This document shows positions 11,546-24,126 of a DNA stretch of 64,000 bases, piece by piece (within the stretch, counting starts at the first letter, position 1; each line of letters starts with the position of its first letter). Location of the stretch: positions 35,403,476 through 35,467,475 of the forward strand of contig CAMTDV010000022.1 of assembly GCA_947069175.1 (NCBI GenBank). The letters run 5' to 3'. The stretch is from Scalesia atractyloides. Taxonomy: Eukaryota > Streptophyta > Magnoliopsida > Asterales > Asteraceae. A program made the position numbers and the translations under genes. The notes under the pieces are model-generated. The model did not search any database and was not told the origin of the DNA. It saw only the letters and a program-made list of their open reading frames with translations.

Positions 11546-12387
11546 TTTTAATTACTCTTATATTCTGTTATAACTTCATCTTCTTCACCGATTACACAGG
11601 CAACATAACTCGACTGATTATGATTGATTTGATGATTTACAAAGTTCTCCGATATCAACAGTAACTCAAAAGTAAAGAATGGAGAAAGTTTAAGGAACAG
11701 AATATACCGATTGATGTTATTCACTGAATTCCGGCGGAGGTTCGTCGGTACTGGAAATGAACTCCGACTGTTGAACCAATTAACAGCGTTGATCGATTAT
11801 TCATAAAGTTGAGTCACCTAAACAAGGTTTAAAAGAAGTGTAGGATATCTTACCAGTTCACAGTGGGATTCCGGCAGTCTCAGAAACTTTCCGGCGAAGA
11901 TAAGATTTCCGATAAACGTTGGCTAGGATCGATTCTGATGATAGAGTTGTGTTAGAGACTGATTAATCACATGTTTTAAACTGAAAGAGTCGGAGGAATT
12001 ACCGTGAGAATGTGAGTCCCGGTTTTCCGGTGACTTGCAGGAATTTTCCGGCGAACTGATTCAGAAAATCTTATGGTTCAGAAATGCGACGAAAATGAAA
12101 TTGAGTATTGTTGTGATAGTTCTGAATCGTGTAAATGATCTGGAGCTCGAATTAAATCAGAACTTGATGAAATATTCGGTTTCAAAAGCCGAAATGATGA
12201 AGCTTTAAGTTCAATCAATTCTGACTTAATTAAAAACCGTCGAACATCGGTTATAACTGAAATTGTGAGGTAAACAATCGATTTGACGATTGGTTTGCCG
12301 ATTACCGGTTTTCAGATGGTATCATCGGTTAAACTGAGTTTGTGTATAAGTTTATTTTGTTTTCATATAGTTAACAGAAAATACATT

Positions 12388-12468
12388 GTGGCGGAGTGGT
12401 TTAGGTAATGGATGTTAAAACGGTTGTAATGACTCAGCTGACCCGGGTTCGAGTCCCGGCAGCTTCAC
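12388..12468 (+). other. Class II tRNA-like sequence in Tekay LTR (antisense to element)
   Basis: An 81 bp stretch starting GTGGCGGAGTGG (class II A-box form, as in Ser/Leu tRNAs) and ending with a perfect 5 bp T stem, CCGGG-TTCGAGT-CCCGG (12443-12459), which includes a good B box. The acceptor arm pairs only partly (starts GTGG, ends TTCAC) and I cannot define an anticodon stem. It is probably a decayed tRNA or tRNA-derived sequence. The identical sequence recurs at 20634-20714 in the other LTR. Confidence 0.45.
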
Positions 12469-12652
12469 TTATTTTTTATTTGTTTTATTTTAACTTTTTA
12501 TCAAATATGATTTTTATAGTTTAGTTTATTTATTAATTATGTAATGTTTTAACTCAAAATAATCATAAATAATTAATGAAACTTTTATAACTTGGTACAA
12601 GATTACAAAACGGAGCGGGTTTTGGAGACCCGGTTTTTTTACAAATGTTTCA

Positions 12653-12670
12653 GTATCCCCTACTTTTAGG
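12653..12670 (-). other. Tekay polypurine tract
   Basis: The minus strand reads CCTAAAAGTAGGGGATAC just before the LTR start TGAAAC. It is preceded by TTTCGGGACGAAATT, a phrase usual before the polypurine tract in plant gypsy elements. It is repeated at about 20899-20916. Confidence 0.75.
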
Positions 12671-12686
12671 AATTTCGTCCCGAAAT

Positions 12687-14640
12687 TTAAACGGTTGAAG
12701 TAGTAGGAAAAAGATACGGGTATTTTTCACGCATTGAGTCTTCGCGTTCCTAAGTAAACTCAGGTCCCCGTTTCGACTCCCAGCGTACCCTAACAATTGG
12801 AATGCGACTTCGTTGAAGACGCTTTTCTCCATAGTCCATAATCTCCACTGGTCTTTCAATAAAATGCATGGATTCATCAACCTGAATATCTTCCAGTGGA
12901 ATATGGAGATTCTCATCAGCGAGGCACTTCTTCAAGTTCTACACGTGGAATGTGGGATGAATCCTGTCGAGTTCTTCCGGTAGGTCAAGCTTGTATGCTA
13001 CAGGACCCACTCTTTCGAGTATCTTGAAAGGTCCTACGTAACGTGGTGCTAGCTTTCCCTTTTGACCAAAACGAACTACTCCCTTCCACGGTGATACTTT
13101 TAAAAGCACATGATCACCAATGCTAAACTCCAAGGGCTTCCGTCGTTTATCTGCGTAACTCTTTTGACGACTTTGAGCTGCTAAAAGATTGTTTCGGATT
13201 TGATGAATCTTGTCTGTGGTTTCTTGGATCAATTCTGGACCAGTAATTTGTGCTTCCCCAATTTCCTGCCAACAAACAGGAGATCGGCACTTTCGACCAT
13301 ATAAAGCTTCAAAAGGTGCCATGCCGATGCTCGAATGATAGCTGTTGTTGTACGAAAATTCAACTAACGGTAGGTGGGCGTCCCAATTTCCCTTGAAGTC
13401 TATGACACATGCTCTAAGCATATCCTCAAGAGTTTGAATGGTGCGCTCAGACTGTCCATCAGTTTGAGGATGATAGGCGGTACTGAGATCTAATCGAGTG
13501 CCCATAGCGGATTGTACTGCTTGCCATGTTCGTGAGGTGAAACGACCATCACGATCAGAAATAATACTTAATGGTACCCCGTGTCGGCTTACGATTTCAT
13601 TGATATAAATAAGAGCAAGCTTTTCGTTCTTGAAATCTTCTCGAATAGGAACAAAGTGAGCTGATTTTGTAAGTCGGTCTATAATCACCCATATAGTGTC
13701 ATACCCACCAGAAGTGCGAGGTAACCCGGTAATGAAATCCATGGTTATATTTTCCCACTTCCATACAGGTATTTCCGGTTGGACTAGAAGTCCTGAGGGT
13801 CTTTGGTGTTCAGCCTTCACCTTAGAACATGTGAGACACTTGGAAACAAAAACGGCAATATCTTTCTTCATTCCAGGCCACCAATAGGTGTATCGTAGGT
13901 CTTGATACATCTTATCGGCTCCTTGGTGTATAGAATATCGCGTTTTATGAGCTTCATTCATGAGAGTTTCACGAAGATTGTTGTGGTTAGGAATCCAGAT
14001 ACGATCTAGGTAATACAGAATACCATCTGATTTAGTTTCAAGTTTTAGCTCGGCTCCACATGACATCTCTTTTCGTACATCTTCTTCTGTTATCGAAACG
14101 TGTTGAGCTTCACGAATTAGATCTTTAATATCGGTTATAATTTGCGAACATAGAAGATGAATGGAGTTCGCATAACCCTTTCGACTAAGTGCATCAGCCA
14201 CCACATTTGCTTTGCCAGGGTGGTATCTAATTTCACAGTCGTAATCATTTAGGAGTTCGACCCATCTTCGTTGCCTCATATTTAACTCTTTTTGATTGAA
14301 GATATGTTGAAGACTCTTGTGGTCAGTGTATATTTCACACTTAGTACCATAGAGATAATGTCTCCATATCTTAAGAGTGAATACAACGGCTCCAAGTTCT
14401 AGGTCATGAGTGGTGTAGTTCTTTTCATGTGTCTTCAGTTGCCTCGAGGCATAAGCTATGACTTTTCCTCTTTGCATGAGAACGCAACCTAATCCTTGCC
14501 CTGACGCGTCGCAATAGACTACAAAATCATCACAACCTTCAGGAAGAGTGAGGATTGGTGCATCACAAAGTTTTTGTTTAAGAGTTTGAAAAGCTTCTTC
14601 TTGCTTGGGTCCCCATACGAAGGGTTTTCCTTATGGGTTA
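12687..14640 (-). pseudogene. Tekay pol, RNase H - integrase - chromodomain part
   Basis: Continues the polyprotein in a new frame after a 1 bp deletion at about 14628. RNase H: VVYCDASGQGLGCVL (about 14530-14480), a THDLELGAVVF segment and IYTDHKSLQHIF. Integrase: HHCC zinc finger (HQGADKMYQDL ... CLTCSKVKAEH, 13930-13800), then the D-D-E core with ITMDFITGLP, IISDRDGRFTS and QTDGQSERTIQTLEDML. The tail with LDRIHPTFHV leads into a chromodomain-like end, IPIVRVRWESKRGPEF. Two in-frame TAG codons break the tail: one right after HPTFHV (about 12936) and one where Trp is expected after GPEFT (about 12750). The final stop is TAA at 12687-12689. The tail would bind chromatin marks during integration in intact chromoviruses; that is family knowledge. 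Confidence 0.88.
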
Positions 14641-17359
14641 AAGCCGTGAGTGGCACCGCAATGCGAGAAAAGTTTGAAATGAACCGACGATAATAGCCAG
14701 CAAGTCCAAGAAAAGACCTTACTTCGGTTGGTGTACGTGGAGCTTGCCATTCTTGAACTGCTTTGATCTTTGATGGGTCAACATGTATTCCTTTGTCATT
14801 GACTACATGCCCGAGAAATTGCACCTCTTTTAACCAGAATTCACATTTAGAGAACTTGGCATAAAGCTTTTCCTTTTCTAGAAGTGCAAGAACGAGTCGA
14901 AGATGACGCTCATGATCAGCTTTAGATTTTGAATAAATAAGAATATCGTCGATGAAGACTATAACAAATCGATCAAGGTAAGGTTTGCAGACTCTGTTCA
15001 TTAGGTCCATGAAGACAGTTGGTGCGTTGGTTAATCCAAACGGCATAACCATGAATTCGTAGTGGCCATAACGAGTTCGAAAAGCAGTCTTAGGGACGTC
15101 TTCTTCATGCACTCTAAGCTGATGATAGCCAGATCGTAGATCGATTTTTGAAAAGCAACTGGCACCTTGTAGTTGGTCAAGAAGATCATCTATGCGAGGT
15201 AAAGGATAGCGATTTTTGATGGTTAACTTGTTGAGCTCTCTGTAGGCGATGCACATACGAAAAGATCCATCTTTCTTCTTTACAAAAAGGACAGGTGCAC
15301 CCCAAGGCGATGAGCTGGGACGTATGAATCCCTTGTCAGTCAATTCTTGCAATTGACTGGCTAGCTCTTGCATTTCAGAGGGGGCTAACCTATAAGGAGA
15401 TTTTGCCACTGGTGTAGCACCAGGTATAAGATCGATACGGAATTCGACGTCTCTGATTGGAGGAAGTCCTGAAATGTCGTCAGGAAAAACTTGTGGGAAA
15501 TCTTTTACTACAGGAATATCTTCAAGTTTCTTCTCTGTGGTCCCCTTCTTGATGATATGGGCTAAAAACGCGACATAATTCTTGCGAAGGTATTTTTGAG
15601 CTTGAAGACATGACATTAAGTTGAGCCCTTTCGACGAGGTTTCTCCAATGATTCGAAGCGTCTGACCGTTTGAAAGAGGAATACGAATAAATTTTTCACG
15701 ACATACAACTTCCGCATGATGTTGACTGAGCCAATCCATACCGATTATGATGTCGAAACTTCCCAGCTTCATAGGAATAAGGTCGATTGAGAAATCGTGG
15801 TCGTTTAAGGTGAGTGTACAGTTGCGTAAAATAGAGTCTAATGAAACTGGTTTTCCGTCCGCAACTTCCACCGTTATGGATTCCGCGAGCTTATCCCGAT
15901 TTTTGCTTAAGATAGGTTCAAATTCTAATGACACGAAACTTCTATCCGCACCAGTATCAAATAACATAGAGGCATATCTACCATTTATAAGAAACGTACC
16001 GTTGACCACATTGCCGTCAGCTCTGGCCTGGTTCGCGTTAATATTGAAAGCTCTTCCTCTAGCAGGTGGAGGAGCTTGGTTCGCTTGATTCACAGGGTTG
16101 GCTTGGGCCTGAGCATGAATAATATTGACCAGCCTTGGACATGTGTTTCTGAAATGACTTGGGTCGCCGCAATTGAAACAAGCCCGCATAGGTTGGCCCA
16201 TAGGGTAATTGGGTTGATAGTATGTTTGGGATAAATGTTGGGTGGGTGGAAATGGTAGTTGTTGTTGTGCTTGACCCATTAACTGTTGGTGGGTTTGGGT
16301 TATAGGTTGGTGGCGGTTTGTTCGTTGAAGCGTGCGGTAGTTTTGAACAGTATGTCCTGCGCGACCGCAGCCGGTGCAGTATTGGCAAGGATAATCAGGG
16401 GAGTGGTGATACTGACAACGGTTACATTTTGGTAATGGGCCTGTGTATGGTTTTCTGTATGGCGCGGGTGGAGGAGTGGCTTGAGTGATGGGTGCAGCAG
16501 GAATAGGGGTGTTGGTTTGGGTGACTGCAAAGTTCCTGGTGTTACGCTTCCTCTTGTTAGCAAACTTAGAGGAAGGAATGGGGTGGTTTGAGGTCTGTCC
16601 CTCAACAGGGGCTTTCTTCTTTTCTTCTTTGAACTTTCCATTGCGAATTCGGTTTTCGGTCAGTTCAGTTGCCAATTCCATGGCAGCTTCGAGTGTTACC
16701 GGTGATACGTTGAGAACCGAATCTTGAATTTTCGAGGAAAGTCCTCGAATATAATGCTCGATCAGACGATAGGTTGGAGTGAATAAGTTTGGAACCATTT
16801 GGTTCAATTCCAAGAACCTCTTGTTGTAAGTAGAGTGATCACCCTCTTTTTGCTTTAAGGCATGAAATTCATCCTCCAATTTCTTAATTTCACTTCTAGG
16901 ACAGAAACGCCTAGTCATGATTTCCCTTAACTCCTCCCAAGTTAAGGCCATCGCATCTTCAGTTCCCCTCTTTCCTTTCTCAGTATTCCACCAAGTGAGA
17001 GCTACACCAAGTAGTCTTCCGGTGGCGTAACGAACCTTGCGATCCTCAGGACAATCGCAGTTTAAGAAAACGTTTTCCATCTCCTCGAACCAATGTAGGA
17101 GAGCAGTGACTCCCTCAGTCTCTTCGAATTTTGGAGGATCACAGGACTTAAAATGTTTGTAAGAGCATTTGATGGTAGGAGGGTTGCCGATGTTCTGGTC
17201 CTGTTGTTGAGGAGGGTTAGTAGGATTTGCAGCAAGGGCTTGTTGTACTTGTACCACGATGTCAGGCATTATCGTGGCCATTTGATTCGCGATATGAGTG
17301 GCCAAACGTTCCCGAGACTTTCCCGATTTCTTACCCCTCCGATGCTGTTTAGACGACAT
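14519..17359 (-). pseudogene. Tekay gag - protease - reverse transcriptase reading frame
   Basis: Starts at ATG 17357-17359 with a basic N-terminus. Gag capsid region about residues 60-260 (ALLHWFEEMENVFL, WWNTEKGK). Two cysteine clusters follow, CNRCQYHHSPDYPCQYC and the standard CCHC knuckle CFNCGDPSHFRNTC. Protease active site LFDTGADRSFVS. Reverse transcriptase with KKDGSFRMCIAYRELNKLT, FSKIDLRSGYHQL and the catalytic box FVIVFIDDILIYSKS (about 14960-14920). The usual MCIDYR motif reads MCIAYR, an Asp-to-Ala change also present in the second copy. Single-base loss at about 14628 (tttccttatggg here, tttcccttatggg at the matching place 22876) shifts the frame and ends this ORF at 14519. Otherwise the frame is intact for 2.8 kb, in line with a young element. 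Confidence 0.92.
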
Positions 17360-18155
17360 CTACAGGATCATAAAATGAGAAGATTGTGAGTTTATGGTGT
17401 CTTTTTAGGTGTCATGTGTCTTTAATAAAATGAAAATAACATAAATATCAATAATGCAACTACATCCATAGGATGTCTTGGGTTCGCTCATGTTGGGCTT
17501 CAAATGTCCCCCATACCTTCACCCACATAGTCATGTGGGCCCCCATGGCTATTGGCTTGGTAGGATTCATATTAGTATTGGCGATTTAACACTCGCATCC
17601 CCCGAATGCAAACCACAAAATATGTTCATGAGATGTTTGGTCGGAACGTGTCCAGGTGTAGACACAATGACAACTCAAAGTGGGATTAGTTCACACGACG
17701 TTTGGTATAGCATGCTTTGGCCTAATAGGTACTTCGTACTCTCATCGTTAGTCCCCAGGTAGGCAAACTGGTCCTTTATTTTGGATTTATACGAATGCCA
17801 GCCTAGACAGGACGTTTCGACTACCGGTACTAGTTCCCTTCCAGTTACTACATGCCCGTCATGAGAACTCACTTTGATGAGATTTGAAAACACAAAAATT
17901 ATTGTAAAATCAATCATGATGTGGTGTGTGCTTTCATGGATGTGATATGTTATGAGCATACGATTTCATGATAGGCATTATTTAATAATACATACTTATG
18001 AACATGCTTGCACAATATCAAATGTAACATTTAACACATAACATATAAACATCATGAAATTTGGCATATAACACACAAAATTCTTATAAGTTTCTAATCG
18101 ACTATAATATAGGCTCTAAGGGTCTAATAACCTATCCTATATCCCTATAGTCATG
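17360..18155 (-). other. Tekay leader between primer-binding site and gag
   Basis: An untranslated stretch of about 800 bp upstream of gag. ORFs on the opposite strand here look like chance frames. No repeats like those in the copia leaders were seen. Confidence 0.6.
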
Positions 18156-18167
18156 GCTCTGATACCA
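18156..18167 (-). other. Tekay primer-binding site (initiator tRNA-Met type)
   Basis: The minus strand reads TGGTATCAGAGC, complementary to the 3' end of plant initiator methionine tRNA, three bases after the LTR end at 18171. Confidence 0.88.
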
Positions 18168-18170
18168 ATC

Positions 18171-20898
18171 TATCACACCCCGACCCGCAGCGGAAATAAG
18201 AGTCGGGGCATAATTGGGTTATCACCAAAGCACATGACATTTACTATTATGTTTCATAATTAATGAAATTAAAGTTACATTTTCAAACATCCAAACATGT
18301 TCATTCAATACAAAGGAAATAATCAAAAGGTAACAATCCAAGAACTAAATCGATTTATTCTTCTAGTCCAGGTCCTATGTGTTCCTAGCTGCTGCTGGTT
18401 CACCTGTATCATGTGTAAAATGGTAGTTTTTGGGTCAACATAAGTTGGCGAGTGAACCTCATTAGATAAACATTTGATAATAATTTTATGGTTAGTTTAT
18501 CAATAAAATAATGTGCATAATCATAAAAGAGCAAATGTAAGTAATCAAGCATTGGCAAATAGCAGTTACAATTATAACATACAATAACACTTGATAGCAT
18601 ACATGAATATACCAATAACATACGATAACTAACATAAATGAACTGTGCGATCAAGGCTCAATCAAACGGAGCCGATCGTATTGCATGAACTGGAAATGTA
18701 AATTGAACTGTGCGATCAAGGCTCAATCAAACCGAGCCGATCGTATTGCATGTATTGAAATGTAAAATGAAATGACCGATCAAGGCTCAATCAAACGGAG
18801 CCGATCGTGCGGGCACGCCATAGTTCAACCGCATAATAAAATGGGGAACAAGCTCAACCTCATGGATGGGGAGCTGCGGCCTCGGCAAATGCATGTACTG
18901 TAATAATAATTTGCATCCAATAATAACTACTTAACAGCAACAAACTAATACACATGTCATGATATGATGTATGCACAATAGTTTCGTTATAATATGTAAA
19001 TAAACAAAGACACATGATACACCCCAAAAACGTGATTAAAACGGGGAAGTTGAAAAGGTTCACTCACATTGGGTGCGTTGAATTTGAGATGGTGAGATGC
19101 GCACGATTTAGTTGAGCCAGTCGACGAGGAATACTAACCTAAATAATAATGAAAAAAATATATTAAGTGGATGGATGTTATTAAGGATTTTAATGAAATT
19201 TTTAGATATATTTTTTATGAGTTTATGGCTATTTTCTATCTTTAAAAATGTTATTTTAAGTATTTTTAATTGATTTTTAAATTAAATTAAATAAATAAAT
19301 ATATAAAAAAATATTATTTTTTTTACTGTTGACCGTTGACCGGTTCGGTCAGCGGTTATTTCTGCGCCGGGTGGGATTCGAACCGGCGACCTTCCGTTCA
19401 CGTGCACGTAGCTCTACCAACTGAGCTACGTGACTAACCCGTTATAAACTCGGTTTTAATTATATTTATATACTTATTTGAATTAACCGAAAATTCCTTT
19501 ATTTGCAAAAACGTTTTAATTCCATTGGACCGGTCTTGTGACAGGATTCGAACGCGCGACGTGAAGTTTATGTTGCACACAGTCCACCGCTGGACTGTGT
19601 GTCTAACCCGGTTATATTCTTGGTTTTTATTATACTTAACAACTACCTGTTTTAACCCGGTTTAGTTCATGATTAAAAAGGCATGTTATTACACAAGGCG
19701 TGCGCGTAGCAAGGATCGAACTCGGGACGTGTATGTGAAATTTGCACACAGTCCACCGCTGGACTGTGTGTCTAACCCGTTTATAATCCGGATTTTAATT
19801 ACTCTTATTTCTGTTATAACTTCATCTTCTTCACCGATTACACAGGCAACATAACTCGACTGATTATGATTGATTTGATGATTTACAAAGTTCTCCGATA
19901 TCAACAGTAACTCAAAAGTAAAGAATGGAGAAAGTTTAAGGAACAGAATATACCGATTGATGTTATTCACTGAATTCCGGCGGAGGTTCGTCGGTACTGG
20001 AAATGAACTCCGACTGTTGAACCAATTAACAGCGTTGATCGATTATTCATAAAGTTGAGTCACCTAAACAAGGTTTAAAAGAAGTGTAGGATATCTTACC
20101 AGTTCACAGTGGGATTCCGGCAGTCTCAGAAACTTTCCGGCGAAGATAAGATTTCCGATAAACGTTGGCTAGGATCGATTCTGATGATAGAGTTGTGTTA
20201 GAGACTGATTAATCACATGTTTTAAACTGAAAGAGTCGGAGGAATTACCGTGAGAATGTGAGTCCCGGTTTTCCGGTGACTTGCAGGAATTTTCCGGCGA
20301 ACTGATTCAGAAAATCTTATGGTTCAGAAATGCGACGAAAATGAAATTGAGTATTGTTGTGATAGTTCTGAATCGTGTAAATGATCTGGAGCTCGAATTA
20401 AATCAGAACTTGATGAAATATTCGGTTTCAAAAGCCGAAATGATGAAGCTTTAAGTTCAATCAATTCTGACTTAATTAAAAACCGTCGAACATCGGTTAT
20501 AACTGAAATTGTGAGGTAAACAATCGATTTGACGATTGGTTTGCCGATTACCGGTTTTCAGATGGTATCATCGGTTAAACTGAGTTTGTGTATAAGTTTA
20601 TTTTGTTTTCATATAGTTAACAGAAAATACATTGTGGCGGAGTGGTTTAGGTAATGGATGTTAAAACGGTTGTAATGACTCAGCTGACCCGGGTTCGAGT
20701 CCCGGCAGCTTCACTTATTTTTTATTTGTTTTATTTTAACTTTTTATCAAATATGATTTTTATAGTTTAGTTTATTTATTAATTATGTAATGTTTTAACT
20801 CAAAATAATCATAAATAATTAATGAAACTTTTATAACTTGGTACAAGATTACAAAACGGAGCGGGTTTTGGAGACCCGGTTTTTTTACAAATGTTTCA
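18171..20898 (-). repeat. Tekay LTR shared by the two tandem copies
   Basis: The 2.73 kb copy of the LTR at 9924-12652. It serves as 5' LTR for the complete element (below 18171) and as 3' LTR for the partial element (20899-23843). By eye about 15 substitutions or 1-2 bp indels separate the two LTRs, nearly all in the low-coordinate half (the element's 3' side). The terminal tgtcac at the low end has become tatcac. Confidence 0.88.
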
Positions 20899-23843
20899 GT
20901 ATCCCCTACTTTTAGGAATTTCGTCCCGAAATTTAAACGGTTGAAGTAGTAGGAAAAAGATACGGGTATTTTTCACGCATTGAGTCTTCGCGTTCCTAAG
21001 TAAACTCAGGTCCCCGTTTCGACTCCCAGCGTACCCTAACAATTGGAATGCGACTTCGTTGAAGACGCTTTTCTCCATAGTCCATAATCTCCACTGGTCT
21101 TTCAATAAAATGCATGGATTCATCAACCTGAATATCTTCCAGTGGAATATGGAGATTCTCATCAGCGAGGCACTTCTTCAAGTTCTACACGTGGAATGTG
21201 GGATGAATCCTGTCGAGTTCTTCCGGTAGGTCAAGCTTGTATGCTACAGGACCCACTCTTTCGAGTATCTTGAAAGGTCCTACGTAACGTGGTGCTAGCT
21301 TTCCCTTTTGACCAAAACGAACTACTCCCTTCCACGGTGATACTTTTAAAAGCACATGATCACCAATGCTAAACTCCAAGGGCTTCCGTCGTTTATCTGC
21401 GTAACTCTTTTGACGACTTTGAGCTGCTAAAAGATTGTTTCGGATTTGATGAATCTTGTCTGTGGTTTCTTGGATCAATTCTGGACCAGTAATTTGTGCT
21501 TCCCCAATTTCCTGCCAACAAACAGGAGATCGGCACTTTCGACCATATAAAGCTTCAAAAGGTGCCATGCCGATGCTCGAATGATAGCTGTTGTTGTACG
21601 AAAATTCAACTAACGGTAGGTGGGCGTCCCAATTTCCCTTGAAGTCTATGACACATGCTCTAAGCATATCCTCAAGAGTTTGAATGGTGCGCTCAGACTG
21701 TCCATCAGTTTGAGGATGATAGGCGGTACTGAGATCTAATCGAGTGCCCATAGCGGATTGTACTGCTTGCCATGTTCGTGAGGTGAAACGACCATCACGA
21801 TCAGAAATAATACTTAATGGTACCCCGTGTCGGCTTACGATTTCATTGATATAAATAAGAGCAAGCTTTTCGTTCTTGAAATCTTCTCGAATAGGAACAA
21901 AGTGAGCTGATTTTGTAAGTCGGTCTATAATCACCCATATAGTGTCATACCCACCAGAAGTGCGAGGTAACCCGGTAATGAAATCCATGGTTATATTTTC
22001 CCACTTCCATACAGGTATTTCCGGTTGGACTAGAAGTCCTGAGGGTCTTTGGTGTTCAGCCTTCACCTTAGAACATGTGAGACACTTGGAAACAAAAACG
22101 GCAATATCTTTCTTCATTCCAGGCCACCAATAGGTGTATCGTAGGTCTTGATACATCTTATCGGCTCCTTGGTGTATAGAATATCGCGTTTTATGAGCTT
22201 CATTCATGGAGAGTTTCACGAAGATTGTTGTGGTTAGGAATCCAGATACGATCTAGGTAATACAGAATACCATCTGATTTAGTTTCAAGTTTTAGCTCGG
22301 CTCCACATGACATCTCTTTTCGTACATCTTCTTCTGTTATCGAAACGTGTTGAGCTTCACGAATTAGATCTTTAATATCGGTTATAATTTGCGAACATAG
22401 AAGATGAATGGAGTTCGCATAACCCTTTCGACTAAGTGCATCAGCCACCACATTTGCTTTGCCAGGGTGGTATCTAATTTCACAGTCGTAATCATTTAGG
22501 AGTTCGACCCATCTTCGTTGCCTCATATTTAACTCTTTTTGATTGAAGATATGTTGAAGACTCTTGTGGTCAGTGTATATTTCACACTTAGTACCATAGA
22601 GATAATGTCTCCATATCTTAAGAGTGAATACAACGGCTCCAAGTTCTAGGTCATGAGTGGTGTAGTTCTTTTCATGTGTCTTCAGTTGCCTCGAGGCATA
22701 AGCTATGACTTTTCCTCTTTGCATGAGAACGCAACCTAATCCTTGCCCTGACGCGTCGCAATAGACTACAAAATCATCACAACCTTCAGGAAGAGTGAGG
22801 ATTGGTGCATCACAAAGTTTTTGTTTAAGAGTTTGAAAAGCTTCTTCTTGCTTGGGTCCCCATACGAAGGGTTTTCCCTTATGGGTTAAAGCCGTGAGTG
22901 GCACCGCAATGCGAGAAAAGTTTGAAATGAACCGACGATAATAGCCAGCAAGTCCAAGAAAAGACCTTACTTCGGTTGGTGTACGTGGAGCTTGCCATTC
23001 TTGAACTGCTTTGATCTTTGATGGGTCAACATGTATTCCTTTGTCATTGACTACATGCCCGAGAAATTGCACCTCTTTTAACCAGAATTCACATTTAGAG
23101 AACTTGGCATAAAGCTTTTCCTTTTCTAGAAGTGCAAGAACGAGTCGAAGATGACGCTCATGATCAGCTTTAGATTTTGAATAAATAAGAATATCGTCGA
23201 TGAAGACTATAACAAATCGATCAAGGTAAGGTTTGCAGACTCTGTTCATTAGGTCCATGAAGACAGTTGGTGCGTTGGTTAATCCAAACGGCATAACCAT
23301 GAATTCGTAGTGGCCATAACGAGTTCGAAAAGCAGTCTTAGGGACGTCTTCTTCATGCACTCTAAGCTGATGATAGCCAGATCGTAGATCGATTTTTGAA
23401 AAGCAACTGGCACCTTGTAGTTGGTCAAGAAGATCATCTATGCGAGGTAAAGGATAGCGATTTTTGATGGTTAACTTGTTGAGCTCTCTGTAGGCGATGC
23501 ACATACGAAAAGATCCATCTTTCTTCTTTACAAAAAGGACAGGTGCACCCCAAGGCGATGAGCTGGGACGTATGAATCCCTTGTCAGTCAATTCTTGCAA
23601 TTGACTGGCTAGCTCTTGCATTTCAGAGGGGGCTAACCTATAAGGAGATTTTGCCACTGGTGTAGCACCAGGTATAAGATCGATACGGAATTCGACGTCT
23701 CTGATTGGAGGAAGTCCTGAAATGTCGTCAGGAAAAACTTGTGGGAAATCTTTTACTACAGGAATATCTTCAAGTTTCTTCTCTGTGGTCCCCTTCTTGA
23801 TGATATGGGCTAAAAACGCGACATAATTCTTGCGAAGGTATTT
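20899..23843 (-). pseudogene. Second Tekay copy: partial pol (RT to chromodomain), truncated
   Basis: Matches 12653-15597 almost base for base. It keeps RT (from upstream of KSPYRLAPSEM), RNase H, integrase and the chromodomain tail, but gag, protease, PBS and 5' LTR are missing. It stops at 23843 and joins Copia-1 spacer. It lacks the 1 bp deletion of the first copy, so RT runs into RNase H in one frame. It carries its own 1 bp insertion at about 22207 (catggagag for catgagag), which splits integrase from RNase H. It shares the Asp-to-Ala change in RT and both TAG codons in the tail with the first copy. It cannot be a separate insertion, because it abuts the LTR at 18171-20898 with no TSD and no LTR of its own. 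Confidence 0.88.
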
Positions 23844-24126
23844 TAAGGAACATGAAGTAATTGTGTTTCCATCTCAGAATATACTCTCGCATCAAGATTC
23901 CCAGAATTTCATCTCACAGGTGAATATACCTAACTGATATTTGTAAATGGGGTGAATTACAAGGCCTTCAGAGCTCAGGTTAGTACTTTCGTATAGAGAA
24001 AGAGATGAAGGCTCGACTTTAGGTGGTGTTCCATTTAGGAATCTTTTTTTATTACAGATGTCATATCTTTTTATGACATATACTCATTTTTATGCAGCTT
24101 TTGGGGGTGAATAATGCACAAAGTAT
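23844..24126 (-). other. Copia-1 spacer remnant
   Basis: Positions 23844-23955 repeat the spacer at 7334-7449. The following bases continue it, with words also found in the Copia-3 spacer (about 40640-40740: a gttagtac word, an agagac/agagat word, and a tttttgggtgaat-like word). It ends with the 5 bp agtat that is repeated at 60932-60936, marking the insertion point of Copia-2. Confidence 0.7.

Larger units (their letters stand above)
9924..12652 (-). repeat. Tekay 3' LTR
   Basis: On the minus strand it starts TGAAACATTTG at 12652 and ends GGGTGTGACA at 9924. At 2.73 kb it is long. It contains three palindromic repeats (10399-10560), three tRNA-like hairpin modules (11114-11545) and a class II tRNA-like sequence on the opposite strand (12388-12468). 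No LTR-internal protein-coding frame is supported. Confidence 0.88.
9924..20898 (-). mobile_element. Tekay-type Ty3-gypsy element, LTR to LTR
   Basis: The two LTRs (9924-12652 and 18171-20898, about 2.73 kb each) differ at only about 15 positions by eye. They bracket an internal region of about 5.5 kb with a primer-binding site at 18156-18167, gag-pol on the minus strand from 17359 to 12687, and a polypurine tract at 12653-12670. The C-terminal tail with IPIVRVRWESKRGPEF is typical of the Tekay (Del) chromovirus lineage. There is no TSD at the high-coordinate end, because another internal region continues there instead (20899-23843). Confidence 0.9.

Noticed and set aside
17478..17762. 94-codon plus-strand ORF near the Tekay leader
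   Set aside because: Opposite to the element, no recognisable domain, lies in the leader; probably chance.
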